This document shows, in pieces, positions 26,456-41,295 of a stretch of DNA of 64,000 bases (within the stretch, counting starts at the first letter, position 1; each line of letters starts with the position of its first letter). Both the position numbers and the translations under genes were made by a program. A model generated the notes under the pieces. That model searched no databases, was not told where the DNA came from, and saw only the letters and a list, made by a program, of their open reading frames with translations. This DNA is from Chrysomallon squamiferum (lineage: Eukaryota; Mollusca; Gastropoda; Neomphalida; Peltospiridae): NCBI GenBank assembly GCA_012295275.1, contig CM022670.1:19188698-19252697 (forward strand), read 5' to 3'.

Positions 26456-29400
26456 AGAAAGATGGAATAATAAAAATAAAAAAGATTGTCTGTTGCATAT
26501 ACATGTCAACACTTTGATAATTGAGGTGGAAAACTTCAATGAAGAGATATTATCACCATGGTGACCTTTTAATCATTTGTGCATCAACACATAATAGACA
26601 CAAAGATAGAGAGAGAGCATAACGAATGCAACTGATTTTTTTAAACACTGCTGTGTTATGATGATGTTGCTGATCTTACGAATCCTTCCTTCACATAAGT
26701 GTTGATGCATGTCTCTCATGAGCGCAGTCTCTATCCAGTGTTTAAATTAAACATTTACAGGTTTCAAATATTAAAATTTGGGAATGCCTAGGTTTTAACA
26801 CATTCTGGATTTTAAATCACTGCTATAAGCTGTCAGACACAAGCTCTGAGAATACACTAGTTTCCTTAGGGTTTAGATTTGAATGTAATGTATTTAAACA
26901 AGGTAACTTGATGCAAACCTGTAGAAATGTGTTATTTTAAATATTTAGGCATGATGAATATATAAGGCTTCAAATATGGAAGATGGTTTCTATCATTTAA
27001 GTTTAAATACTGAAATTTAAAAGAGCTGTATTCATAGAATATAAAATTAAAACTATATTTAATAAATAAAAAGTCCCAGTTAACTAATACATTTTTGCTA
27101 AATAATTGACTAGTGGGTTAAAAGTTTTTTTTAAAGATATGAAATATTCATGTAATAAAAATGATTAAAAAATAAAATAATAAATGGTAAATGTATAATA
27201 ATTTGCAGACATCAAAATATTTAAAAACCTTCATTTATTCAGGATTTGCTTCAGGAAATTTTCTATTATTTAAACATTCCCTATCATTTTTTAAAATAAT
27301 TCTGAAAAATATCTGTATAGAGTATCCCAGATGTTTGTAATGAGTAACAGAAACCTTGAGCCCATTAAATATGCCCAAGAAGCCAGCAAGATGAAAAAAT
27401 GCACACTTTCTGTGTGCATGAAGATGTGAATAGTAACTGAACATGACAGAAAACAAAATGTCAGACATTCCTAGAGTGATGTACGACATTACTGTTTTTC
27501 ATTTCTGTTTTTCATTAATATGGAGGAACAAATTACATATCTTCTTTTAAGATTAGAATTTAAAAAATTATGAAACTACAGTCAAAACTATATTTAGTTA
27601 GACAAAAATCGGAAGAAAAAAAATATTAAGTATCTCTGATAAAAACAAAAGACCCATAAAACCCCTCAAAATTTAAAAAAACAAAACAAAAAACTAATAA
27701 TAATAATAATAATAAAAAAATAAATAAATAAATAAAAAAAAAAAAAAAATAAGAGCAAAAAAAAAAAAACCCCACCTAAAACAAAAAACAGTAAATCCAT
27801 AGCAGTCTGAAATTTAAAATTATTATTACTTAACAATAGTAATTTATTTATTTATTTATTTATTTATTTATTGATTTATTGTTGTTTTTTTTTTTTTTTT
27901 TTATCTTACATGAAGTCTTGAGAACAGTAGAAGTCAGCCTAATAAAAAATTGTTTCTGTTTATCTACACTATTAAAATTCACTATTTAACTTTCTGTTAT
28001 GACCTATTGAAAATAAATTTTGGTTACTCATTGATTATTTATCTAGATCAGTATCACACATTTGTTTTCTATCACTGACTCATGCACATCAAATATCTAA
28101 AATTATTAATTTTTTTATCAGCAGTTATCATTTTTTATAAATCTGATGGATCTAAAACTGTTGATTATTAATTTATTATTTCTTGAAATATTTAGTGGTT
28201 TAAGTCAGTTTTAAAAATGGGTAATCTTTTTCCCTGAATAATAAATGTAAAGGATTTTTTCCCCTTTATACTGAGAAAAATAATCAGAATTCATCTTCTG
28301 TAGACTGAAAGTAACATTACACTTCAGTAATTAAAATAGTTTTATATTTTCATTTGTTACTGCTCTAACATGGTCTGTCTTAAATCCCCAGGGCCAATTA
28401 TTCAATTAAACAGAACCATTGCATTAGTAAAGTAATTGGCCATAATAATATGGTAAATTTATAAAAATTATTAGATTTTCTCAACATTTGTTGGAAATGT
28501 CAGTTTTATAATTATAATAAACAGTTTGTTGAACTTTGATATTAAATTTATTATTATATACATGCGGAAACTGATATTAAAAAGAATAACTGTTATATCT
28601 GAAAATGATGAAACTGCCAAAATAATACCAATGCAAGGTAATCATAATGATTAAAAATGATGAAAACAACAATAATAATGATAATGGTGGTAGTAATGGG
28701 AGAAGAAAAAATAAAAGTAATAATAGTAGATTTTGTAGATAATGGTTGTAACAGCAATAACATAGATAAACAAACAAATGGAAGATTTACTACCAACATG
28801 TATAACTATGCTAACTAAAACCCAGCATTTTTTAGTTTAAGTAACATAATCACATAAACGTTTTCGAATTATTTAAAAGTGAGAAGATTACAGGAAGAAA
28901 TACTGTGGCTGCTGGAAAATAATCATTTAAATAAAACATCAGCTCATCAAGACAACAGCAAAATGTCTTTTAAACTCAACCAAAATGCCACCTTAATCGC
29001 TACCTTGTCAGTGTAATGTGAAGCAAGTCAACATTCATAATGTCTGGCCACATTTTCTGTCAAATTAGTGCTTGAGAACAGTGTTTTAACGGGAAGGAAA
29101 ATGCACAAATTACAGAAAAATATGCATGTTCCTCTCGACCATCGTCTGTTCGAATCAATCAAGGCGATGTGGACATTTAATTGGATACAAATTGGAGGCG
29201 ATGGTCTATTTAATGAAGCTAAGATGATTCACTAATGCAGTGCTGAATTAATTATGACATAAAAAAAGGATTTTTAAAAAAGTCAACCTCAGTAACAAAG
29301 ACGCCTAATCTCTCTATTGTTCACTGCTGGATTTTTTGGTTGCCCTCTGGTTTTTCTCCACCATTTTATTTTATGTTAATTAATTATGGGTGTTCTAGCT

Positions 29401-32400
29401 TTGCATTTTTTTATTACATTATCCTCATTTTCTATTTTAAAATTTTGTGTGCATTTTTAAAATGAATTATAAAAGATGTCTTTCTATTTGTATCAAAAGT
29501 ATTTACATGAACTTGACCAAATAAGAAATGCAATATACTGTTTCTGTTTTGAATATTTGTAACTGGATATATACTGACACGCTAAGTGAATGAATACTGC
29601 TATTTCTGGCATTCTATGATTAAAATGGATGTTTATATTTTAAAATATTGTCTTCACCATAAAAAGTTAGTGGTTATTTGAAAACAACAGCCCCCATAGG
29701 TTAAAAATAAAAAATAAAATAACAAAAACAACAACAATAAAAAGATGCATTATACATGCAACTACCAAAAATGTCATTTTTCTTGGAGTTTCAAAACTTT
29801 TTAAAATTCAATCTTCAAAATATTTGTTTAAGGGAAAAAAATCCATAGTAACAGAATCAGCAATATGCCACAGAGCCATAGTTCTGAACACTGTTTGCCA
29901 AAGGAGCCAAGTTTCAGATCTCTAACATAATACAAACATAAAATTTCTTCTTTCTCCATGGGGAACTGAATATCTATGATTCCACAGCTTTATAGTTCTA
30001 CCAGTGGCAGGTGGAGAATTTTACAATGGTGAAAACAGAACTCCAGCAGACTGTATCATTGAGAGGCAGTTCCAAGGAGATAAACCCTGTCCATATATGA
30101 TACTCCCTTGTTTTCACACTATCTCAAAGCTTCTTTTTTTTTTTTTTTTAATTTTATTAATTTATTTGCTGATCAATATTTTTATTATTATTTTGTTATT
30201 TATGAAAGATTAATAATGAAATTTGCATCATCATGAAAGATATATTCACTTCAATGATGTCACAGTGATGTGTCTTAATAACCATACAGTAAGCATCTAC
30301 TTTTTTCAATCTAAGTGAAAAATAATTTGTTATGTTATTTCACTTTGCAACAAGCAAAACATCTTTGACTTGTTTTAAACTGAAAGTCTGTACTTAAATG
30401 AAGATATCTGACATATCAATAAAATATTATCAAAGAAGAAAAAAAAAGAGCAAAATACATTTTAATTACAATGAGATGACAAATGAGTTGAAACTGCAAA
30501 GTGTATTGTGAATGTAGCTAATTACATAAGATGGTCTGGTGCTAAACAAAGCTTGCATAATGATAATGTGAACATGATCTCTTCACTATCGGTAGACTAT
30601 TAAGATATCACAGGAGTTGCATCAGAAGAAAATGAGGCCCATGAGGCAGAAACAAAATGTGACTTATGGTGAAGAAGCCAGTTTACAGCATCAAATAACC
30701 AGTGAGGTGATATATTAATTACTTCTTATGCAAGATTAGCCAGTGACACATTTATTACTGAAAACTAAATAGCCAATAAGATGAGATGTTAATTACTGAA
30801 AAGTAAACAGCCAGTGAGATGACATGTTAATTACAGAAGCCTTATAATAACCAATGAGATGATACGTTAATTACTCAGTGCTAAATAGCCTGTGACATAA
30901 CATCTTGTTTAAAGCTCAGAATTCTACTGCAACCAATAGAGTTCAAGAAAAATATTATATTAGCAATGAATATGATTTGGAATCTGACATGTATACTAAC
31001 TAGTCAGTTTGACAGTAACTGACACTTGAAATTGCTAACTACAGATTTCTGACAATATATTCCTGTCAGCTACAGTCAAAGATTAGCCAAAACATCTAAA
31101 CACAGATAAATTTACTCCATAAACTTTGTAACCTAGCTGATGAAGCCAGTATACCAGCACAAAAGAATTACATAACTGAACTCCTGCCCTTAACAAATGA
31201 CAAATGTAATTTATCTAAGACACAACATGAAAATTAAAAATAAAGAAAAAAATTCTTTAGGTCTTATATTTTTATAATTTTTTGAAAATCTAAATAAAAT
31301 TAATGATAATGTTTTTCTTTCTAAAATAAAATCTACCAATTTAAACATTAGATGATTTCTCTTTCAAATAAACATTTTTGGGTGTTAAATTATCTTAATA
31401 TTGATATGCCTTAAAATAAAATGTGATAAATATCTTGCATTAGACATGGTAAACATGCCAATAATAACTGGTTAACATTACAAGTAATACATAAATTTCA
31501 CATGCAGGTTTCAGTTCACGCCTGTGAAGGATATTGTTACAGTATTATGAAAATGCAGGGACAAATTCTTTTTTGAAAATATTGTTATTCCTAAAAAGTT
31601 TTTGTTTTTTGTTATTTTTCCTTCTCTTGTTTCCATATTCTAAAATCTAGTTCTAAAATGATTATTTCCATATTCTAAAAGAAATTGATTAATAGTTGCT
31701 AAATGAAAAATTTTAAAAATTATATTATAAAGATCAAATAAAATAAAATATTCATGTGCTGATACTATAAACTATAACTAACTAGCTAACTAAATAATAA
31801 ATAATTTTTAAAAAGATGTAAGCATTTTATATAATATAAAAATGAATGTTAAATGCCAATTATATTTCAAAATATTCAGTGGATATATTTGTTTCCCCTA
31901 AACTAACACGCTTGATTAATTTCCATTAATATCTAAATATATACAAATTATCTGAACTTTAGTCAAGTATTATAAAAATGTGTAACAGAACACTGTCATT
32001 GGATTACTGGCTTTAATAACACAGGTGTCATAAATTCACTATTTACTGCTTCTTGTTTATCTTCCTTATGAAACACTAGACAAAATGTCGCCTCAGTAGA
32101 GCTCTTCACTAAAAGAGTTAACACAATACATCTGGTGCAATGAATTATAAATAAACATAATTCAATAACTAATTATGCAAGCTGTCCCCAAAATTTTTTA
32201 CTTCAATATTTGCTGTGAATTATTTGAAATAATATATTTTATATATAACTGTATTTTTATTTTTTTGGTAGTTTTTTTTTCTTGTTAATGCTATTAACTA
32301 AACAAATTTTGAAATAATCACATTATTCTACAATACAGGTCAATGGCCTGTAATCAGGATATTAAATGCTTTGAATAAAATACAAAATTTTGTTAAAAGC

Positions 32401-34898
32401 ATGACTTGTACCAAGGTATAATGTTTTCATTTGTATATATTACTAATTTTAATAAATAAATTATTTAAAATTAAATCTTTTAACCATTTATAGATGACTT
32501 TTTTCATACAAGATACAGTTAGCCTGCAATAATATCTGGAATCTATAAAGATTTTTTGTTTAAATTTAAATTTATACTTTATTGTGAGAAATGCTCTATA
32601 ATTAAAGGTTCTGTATTCTATTTTAACTGTAGCAGTAAATTTTTAAATAACTGTCAGGCATAATGTTCCAGGATCAATCACTAATAATGTCCACTGGCTG
32701 CTTTATCAAAGACCAAGACATATTTCATTAATATATGGATATAAAAAATCTCTCTCTAATAGACAGGTAGTAGGTTTACTCTCATAAATAATCAATATTT
32801 ATATGAAATATATGATTAAAACCAAATAACCATTAATATAAAAATGTTTTGACCTGCATGCATTTGTAATGACCAAAAGTTTTTATAATGTTTTTTTTTT
32901 TTTTTTTCATCTCGTGAAACATCTTATTTTTAAAATAGCCACAGAACATGTAAAAACCATTGATTATGTTTTCCATAGAGTCTAATAACCAAGGTGCTGA
33001 TGGTCAGAACAGTGCAAGTTTTTACTGATAAGTTCTCATGGGATATGTATGTGTGAATGTGAACTATCACATAAAGGTTATTCATTTTCTTGATCTTTTT
33101 CTCATAGATAAAATATGAAATAAAACAATTTTTATTATTTCCTTATTTATTCTTTTTTTTTTTTGTGGGGGCATATTGGTATTTGCAAGAGGTTTGTGTG
33201 AGGAAAAAAAAAGTTTGTTTCAGTAATAAAATAAATAATTAACAGAAGAGTGACTGTAATTCAGTGGTTTGAGTTGTGGTTCACTGTAAAAGGTAAGAAG
33301 ATCATTAATTTACTTTTTTAAACTTTTTTTTTTACTAGGGGTTTATTAGAGGAAACGATAAATCATGTACTTCCTTATCTATGGGAAAATGCATATGTAA
33401 CTGATTCTGTGGTGCTAATTGATAATATTAACCTGTTATCTTGCAGCAGCAGATTTCTTCTGTTAAATTATTGTTATAAAGACTAACATATATTTAATAA
33501 CAAGACTTACAGAAATTAGCAGAGATGTTGCTAACATTATTCACCCTACATTTCAATTTTTTATTTTATTTTTATTTATTTATTTATTTGCTTGTTGGTA
33601 GGTTTATTGGTTTATTTATTTAATTTTTATTTATTATCACTTTTTTTAGAAATGAAAGTAACAAAATACCTTATGAAGTATAAACATTTAAAATCTTTTC
33701 TTTGTCTCAAAGTCTAATGAACAACCTTTCAAAATTAATTAACTATCCAGAGATCACAAAAAACACATTATGCATGAATTAAAGCCAATGAGGCCCAAGA
33801 GGCTAAAAAAAAAAGTGAACTTGACTTGTAGAAAATATCCTTATGTGCATTATCAAAAAAAAACCCAATGACATGTCACTTCATTTTAACTTTATTTAAA
33901 GGGCAATGGATAACATCTTAATTATTTAGTCTGAAAAAGTATTAGTAAAAAATATTGTAATATTGTAGTTAAAACTCAAAAATAAAAGTAAAAAAAATAA
34001 AAATAAAATAAAATAAAGAAGTTTCTTGAATTTTGGGGAATTTTTTATCTGCGTTATTTCTTTTCATTTCACTGGTAAAGTAATATATTTATCTATTTAT
34101 TATAATAGATGCAGAAATTAAAATACAAAATAATTATTTTAAAAAAGGAGATAATATGTACAAAATTTATAGATAGGCAATTAGTACAAATGAATATTAG
34201 TGGGTTTTTTTTTGGTAAGTTAAAAAAGAAATAATAAACAATATCCATGTATAAGTATCTAATCTTATTTTAAAGAAAACATATTAAAAAGATTTTTTTT
34301 AAATACAAATACTTTTTATTAAATTCTATAAGCTGATTATTAATTATTTGTTCGTATTTTCACTAAAATAGTATCCAATATGACCGACAGACTCAGATTA
34401 ATAACTTTCAGCTCCATTTAAAGATTAGGTTTCATCTTCATGTATAATCTAATGAAATAATGTTCTGTGATTGCCCATAATTTAAGAAGTAATGTATGTT
34501 TGTTCAGCAAGTATTTCCTAACATGCAATCTTCACAGCTCATCACTTTCACAAATTGAGTGATGTCACTACTATCCAGAAGATAATGCCAAATAGCTATA
34601 AACTGAAAGTTAGGCTTAGGAAATAAAAATAGAAGTATCTGACATGAAACTAAAAAAAAAAAAAAATAATAATAATTATAAATAAATAAATCAATTTCAA
34701 AAAGCTTTTAAGAGTATTTTTTAATGTAGGATAAAAATTAATAATAATAATGACTTTATTAAATAAACAATTGTATAACTGCTGTGGAATAATATCAGAT
34801 ATGCAATATTAATTTAATTTTATTTTTATTTTTATTGTGGTTTTTTAAATTAAAAAATAATAAAATATGAAAAGAAAAAAAATAATGCCATGAGGCCA

Positions 34899-34937
<39 letters not shown>

Positions 34938-37900
34938 AAACACACATACATAGAAACAAAAAAACAAAAATAACAAAACAAATTTTTTTTTTTTTTTTTT
35001 TTTTACAACCAACCAACTATCCAGAGAAAATAATCTTCTGTTCTTGTATACATATATTCAGATACTAATATTCATAGAACCAATATTAGATTCTGATAGG
35101 ACACACAAATTCAACAACAACAGTATCTAGACATGCTATCAATTCTCTCCCCATGACAGGAGATTTCCCTGACATCATGCCCTAGGGTGCTACATGCAAC
35201 GCTGGTGATATTTTCTTGGAAATTTGGCCTCAGGCCCACAGTAAAACATGAAGAGTGACAAAGAAGATAAACTACAGACTACCATTTTCCTATGAAATCA
35301 TGTTCCCATTGCATCACTTCAAAGGTGGAACTGTTTTTATTATGCAAGCAGAAAAACAGAACTAGTCAATGTATACAATTAATGACACTTTTCTTCATTG
35401 CAGATTAAATGATAAATATTTTATGGGTGTTTATCAGGGAAAGGGAGAGATCTGGTTCATTAATTACTGTGGATGGTTCTGGTATACTAATGTAGATGAC
35501 TTGTCTTTTTGTTTATAATTATACAAGTATATGAAGAATAAATGTTTGGAATATTAATAAATAAGAAGAGAAAAAGAAAAAGGATTTTATAATTGTATTG
35601 TCAGTTAGTCAACTGATATTAATATAATAATAATAATAAAAATCAAAAGTAATCACTTCGAAAATAAACCTTTACAGTTTTGTTATTACAATATTATTAT
35701 TATCTCTCAGCTTTTAACTTTTCAATTTGAAGTAATTGCTTTAGTAACCAATACCTTAATTGATTATTCCAAAAAAGAATTTAAGATATCAAATGAATTA
35801 AAAGACTTTCCAAAACATAAAATGTAAGACATACAAAAAAATGAATCATTTAATTTACATATAAAATTAATACATTAACTGATAATCATTAAATCACCCT
35901 TGAGATATTTTTCACTAGGTTCCAAAAATGTCACTTTAATTTAGTTCAGTTTATCATTTTCATTCAGATTAAATTCCTGCTTCTGACTAATTTCTTTTGC
36001 CCTCACAATGAAAATTTGATTTCTATGAATTTGAGGCTTATCATTTCCTCTGCCATAATGATTAATATTTTTTTTATATACATCAGTTCTAAATTATCTC
36101 ACTGAATCACAAACACATACACTTACAGTTTTCACTGAAACTTGGATTAATATGTCAAATGTCAGTTAGATTAATACTACTTTATATCTTTATATGTATA
36201 GCCTTTAAATGAACTAAAATAAACAGAGGACATATTTACTTATTGTAGTGACAAACTGAACAGTATAAACTATTTTAACTTATGACCCAAGCAAGAATTG
36301 TATTAGAATTACAGTAAAACATAAATTTTGAAAGAGTAAAATGGAAATCCATTCTTCCAGTAGTGGTACACATAAATGGAAATAAATACTGTAACTGAAG
36401 AAGAGATTAAATTACAAAGCTTTTTCAGCAAAAAAGATGAAAGTAATAATCAAGAATAAAAGCTGATAAAAAAAAATCTTTTGAATGAAATATATTGCAA
36501 TATGCATGAAAGTCAGAGCCAAATAAAAATAAAAAATAAAACAAAATGAGTGGTTGGTTTAGGAGAGGACAAGAGGATAAGAGAAAACATCCCTCAAAGA
36601 ATCAGGCAGTAATTGGTAGAGATGAAAATAAAAAACATTAAAAAAAAAAAAAATTGATTCCAATAAGATAAAAGCTAAAAATATTTCAAATAAAGGCATA
36701 AACATAAATCAAATGACTAACAAATAAAGTGGAAAAGATTATCTTGAAATGAACACTAATCTTACCTGAATCTTTAGCCACTATGACAAGAATGTATTCT
36801 GAGAGAACTTCCCGATCTAGAGTCTGGTGTGCTTTGATTTCTCCTGACTGAGAATTGATTGAGAATATATTTTCATGCTCATCGGAAAGCAATGAATACT
36901 CCAAGTGACTGTTCACAGCTGAATCTTCATCCTGAGCAGTAACCTGAATAACATGAACTGGAAGACTATGCATGTTTTCCTGCACAAAGGCAATGTATGG
37001 TGAATCCACAAATGCTGGTGTGCAATCATTAATGTCTGTGATGTTGATGATGATGCGTGCAGTGCTGGACATAACAACATCAATGCCACTGTCTTGCGCT
37101 TGCACAACAAGATTGTAAACCTTAACTCGTTCATAATCCAGATTTTTGAGTACTCGAAGAACACCACTGCTCATGTCCATGTTGAAATCATAGTTGCCAT
37201 CTCCATTGATGATGTAGTAGCGAACCATTCCATTCAAACCTTTATCCATGTCTGTTGCTGAGACAGTGAGAAGACTGGTGCCAATGCCAATATTTTCTGG
37301 AACTGTAGCAGAATATAAATGTTCTACAAATATGGGTGAATTATCGTTGGCATCTTTGATGATTACTTCCAAATTCTGAACAGAAGAAAGAGGTGGGTTG
37401 CCTTTATCAGTGGCTGTTATTTGAAGTGTATAGCTAGACACAGATTCTCGATCAAGATTAGAATTCACCCGCAGCTCTCCTGTGACCGGGTTGATGGTAA
37501 AAGGGTATCCAAAACCAGGAACTTTGGCAACAGTGTAACGAAGTTGTTGGTTGATGCCATCGTCACGATCTATTGCACTGACAGTGAAAACCACTCTACC
37601 TGTTGGTGTGTTTTCTTTTACCATTGTCTGGTTTGGACTGTGGAACTCTGGGGCACAGTCATTAACATCCTTTAGTTTGATGTCAACCTGGAAAACAAAT
37701 TAAATTATTAAATTATACACAATGATTTGTTTTTTCATCTGTATGCTATGAATTGCTTGATTATTTTAGTGAAAGTTTATTATATTACTAATCTGCTATC
37801 ATACTTTCTTAATTGGTAAAGTGTCTTTATGTTTATGTGACTAGGTGAAAGAAAAAATATGTCAGTGGAAATGTACCACAAGTAGGTTTTTTTGGTGTAG

Positions 37901-40900
37901 TTGTATATGAATTTGAAGAAGAGTATATGAATTATTAAAGAAATTACTTTTGCAGTGGTATGCAGCCTTGAACTTGGTGGTTCAGACTGATCAGTTGCCA
38001 TGACAATAAGAGAATATGTTGAAATGTCTTCTCTATCAAGGGAAGCTATTGTGAAGATAGTTCCATTCTGTCTACCAATATCAAACTGATTTTTCAAATC
38101 ACCTCCAACAAGACTGTATTGAATGTCACTATTAATTCCTGTAAAAAAAAAATTAAATTAAAATTTAAACATTATTCATTATAAAATGTATACTGTATAG
38201 AACATATTTGTGCAAAAAAAGAAGAAGAAAAAAAAAAGGACAAAATAACAGCAACTGCAACCAAGAGCATGTTATTAATAATCTGTGGAATGTTGTCTCA
38301 GTTCTTTTTAAAAGTAAAGCCAATAAAAAGATATTTATATCCTGATTTTCAGTAATATAAATATTGCTGATAGGAAGACAGAAAATATAATCAGATCATT
38401 GTTTTGATGCTGATAAGCTATTTTTGGCTATAAAAAATCTGTTATTTCTTTAAATTTAAAGTTATGTATTTAATTATAAAGTTTTTCAATATAGTGAACA
38501 GAAACAGTAATAAAATCCATATGCACGCACATACCCACAAATACACACAAACTATATAGATATACTAAACCTCTGATGAACATGGACAACAAAACTAGAA
38601 ATCACTGAAATAAATCTATTCATCTTGCTGTATATTTTATTAATGTTTAATTCAGACTGTGCTCCAAGAAAATAAATTTTAAAATTTTAAAAAAAATAGG
38701 AAGAAAATTCTGCTGTTTTATTATTTCTTTAATTTTTCACACAGATTACAGTAAAAGACAAAAGGATCAAACTGGAATTATGTGTCCAGGTAAAAAAATA
38801 AAAATATCTACCTCAAAAACATGTCATACATAAATTAATGTTTAAGCAGAAAATATGCCTCGGGCAGGTATCAATATATTAACATTGTCTTCAACAAAAG
38901 CCTGTTGTTGACAGGCGTTGTTTCTGATCACTGTTAGATAACAAGTACCATTCCCCGAGGAGGAAAAGGAAGCTTAGATGAAGTTAAGACTGCAAGGAAG
39001 AAAATGTTTTTAATGAATGTGCCTACATTCTGATGCAAGCATATGCACATATTTTATAATCATACATATAGTCATTCAAATCACACATACACACAACACA
39101 CACATGTACACATATACAGAACACAACACAACACAACACATACAGACACTAAACACTTGTACAAAGAAACCCCAAAATGAGTATTTCATATAAAATAAAT
39201 TAATGTTCAGTTTTTTCTAAAACCATAAATCATTTTAGTTTAAATCTTTAAAATACATTTCAATTCTAAATTAATTATTATTTCCTTAAAAGAAAAAATA
39301 CTAATCCATTTTACATATTGTACTGCTATTCATTATAAAAACATTTTCAAAACAAAACAGTGTTCTACTTAAATATATATTTAAAAACTGAATAATATGT
39401 TTAATTAAAATATACACGTGTGTAAGCTGAACAACAACAAAGAAAATGTACCAACAGAAATGATCTTTCTAAATAAATTTTACACTTGAAACCAGCAGCA
39501 AGAAGATTGAGAACCTGATTAAGTAAGAAAAATGGCCACATTTTGTTACAACGTAAAGATAAACACAATTTAAAGCTTTAACAGTACTTGATCTAAATTC
39601 TTATGAAAAGCCACAATTCCCTGAATATGGCACAGATAACTATTCAATAATATATCCATCACCTAAACCATGTACAATCTGTCTAAATACAAATAATAAT
39701 AATAATAAAAAAAATAATAATAACAAATACATAATAATAAAAAATAATAAATTGATCAGCATTAATCTGGCTATTACTATTATCCACATTTCAACACAAT
39801 GTAGGTTAAGAGCTGACAGAGAATGAGAGAAAAATGTCCAAAGAAAATACTTGCCAATCATATAGAGAAATTTTCCCCACCCTAGTGTTTACCTAAGGGA
39901 CAAGACATTATGAAGATTGCTTGTGTGTTTAATAACCTTGGGGCTAAATATTATCACAAAGAAATGCTACAGTGTGAAATGATGCCAATGGAGGCATTTT
40001 TTTCCTTCTTTTTTCAACTGTTATTTCTTTCTTTATAGATTTCTGTTTTGAAAAATGTTTGATTATTGTAGCTAAAAGCTGAACAGGTTTTAATCAGTAA
40101 AAATTAGCATACTTTGTCTTCAATGGAAGCCTTGAAGGAAATTAATAATTTTTTATCAGTAAATTTAGAAGAAAAAAAATAGAAATTAGTTTCAATGATT
40201 AATTTATCAAGTACAACCATGTTGTTTCTTGAAGACATTTTAGAAGTAAAAAAGTGATAATCAATGAGATAATCTGTAGAACTGTTTGCTAAGTAAGAAA
40301 TGGTTATTGTTTTTTCCTGGAGGGCATTTTGCATAGAAATGTCAATTCACTGAGAAATTTTACACTTTTTTCCTTCAAGAATGATTGCAAAGGACAATAT
40401 TTTTTTTATTGTTTACAATTCTGTAAAAATATCTGCATTGAATGACTCAACAGTGCACTATATTTTTAAAATCTTATCTCACTGAAAGATTTTTTCTTTT
40501 TAGCAAAGTTGCAGTAGCAGTATATGTTATAATGATAGACAGTGATAAAGATTGATGATCTCATAGTACTGAACCTAATTAATTCTTTTAATAGTTGTTA
40601 TCTTTCTTGTACAGCCTGAATTTCTGAAATTTAAATCAAAACAGATATAACATAATGTCAGATGACAGTATTTTAGTAATTAGAAGTTGAAGATAACCTT
40701 GTTACAAATGTCAAAACTTACAATGAAGTTTTATTCTCTGCTGGCAACAGTTTATCTCAACAGGCCTTATTTAATTTAAGTACTACAATATCTTAATTTA
40801 AAAAAAAGTTGCTGAGTATGGTTTCTTTTACATCATGGCATTATTTACATTTTTTCCCATGAGCAATCAGAATCATTTTTTTTTTTTTTCCATCAATTGC

Positions 40901-41242
40901 ATCACAGGCAATGAAAACTTTCTGCCAGTGTGTTTCTAAGGGCAGACAGACACACATAATACGGCAGGACTGATCTCTTGTGGTTATCTATATGTGACAA
41001 ATGATACTCATAAATCTTCAGTAATCCAGGAGATAAACTTTTTTAAAGATAAGATGTTCCCCACAGTTTGATTCCTGAAAGCTAGTTTAGGATCTCACCC
41101 TGTGTGATATGCCAACTGTTACAACAAACATTCACTTTGTCAGATAGAAGGAGAAAAAAAGTAGTGTTAAGTGCTCCTTGAAGTGCAAAATATTATACAC
41201 CAAGTGTGTGGGCTTTTCTTATGGTCTTAAAAGTATTAAATC

Positions 41243-41295
<53 letters not shown>

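Larger units (their letters stand above)
13189..36765 (-). other. Intron 5 (23.6 kb)
   Basis: The largest intron, with no supported gene or transposon open frame. It includes CA/GT tracts, long A and T runs, a minisatellite (30670-30910) with a related copy (33780-33955), possible old tRNA-derived repeats, and islands of higher complexity at 22160-22390, 23370-23700 and 28890-29360. The rest is AT-rich sequence in which I see nothing specific. Confidence 0.7.

Noticed and set aside
33250-33320. Functional tRNA gene
   Set aside because: An A-box-like word is present, but the acceptor stem and B box are not recognisable. Kept only as a possible SINE remnant.
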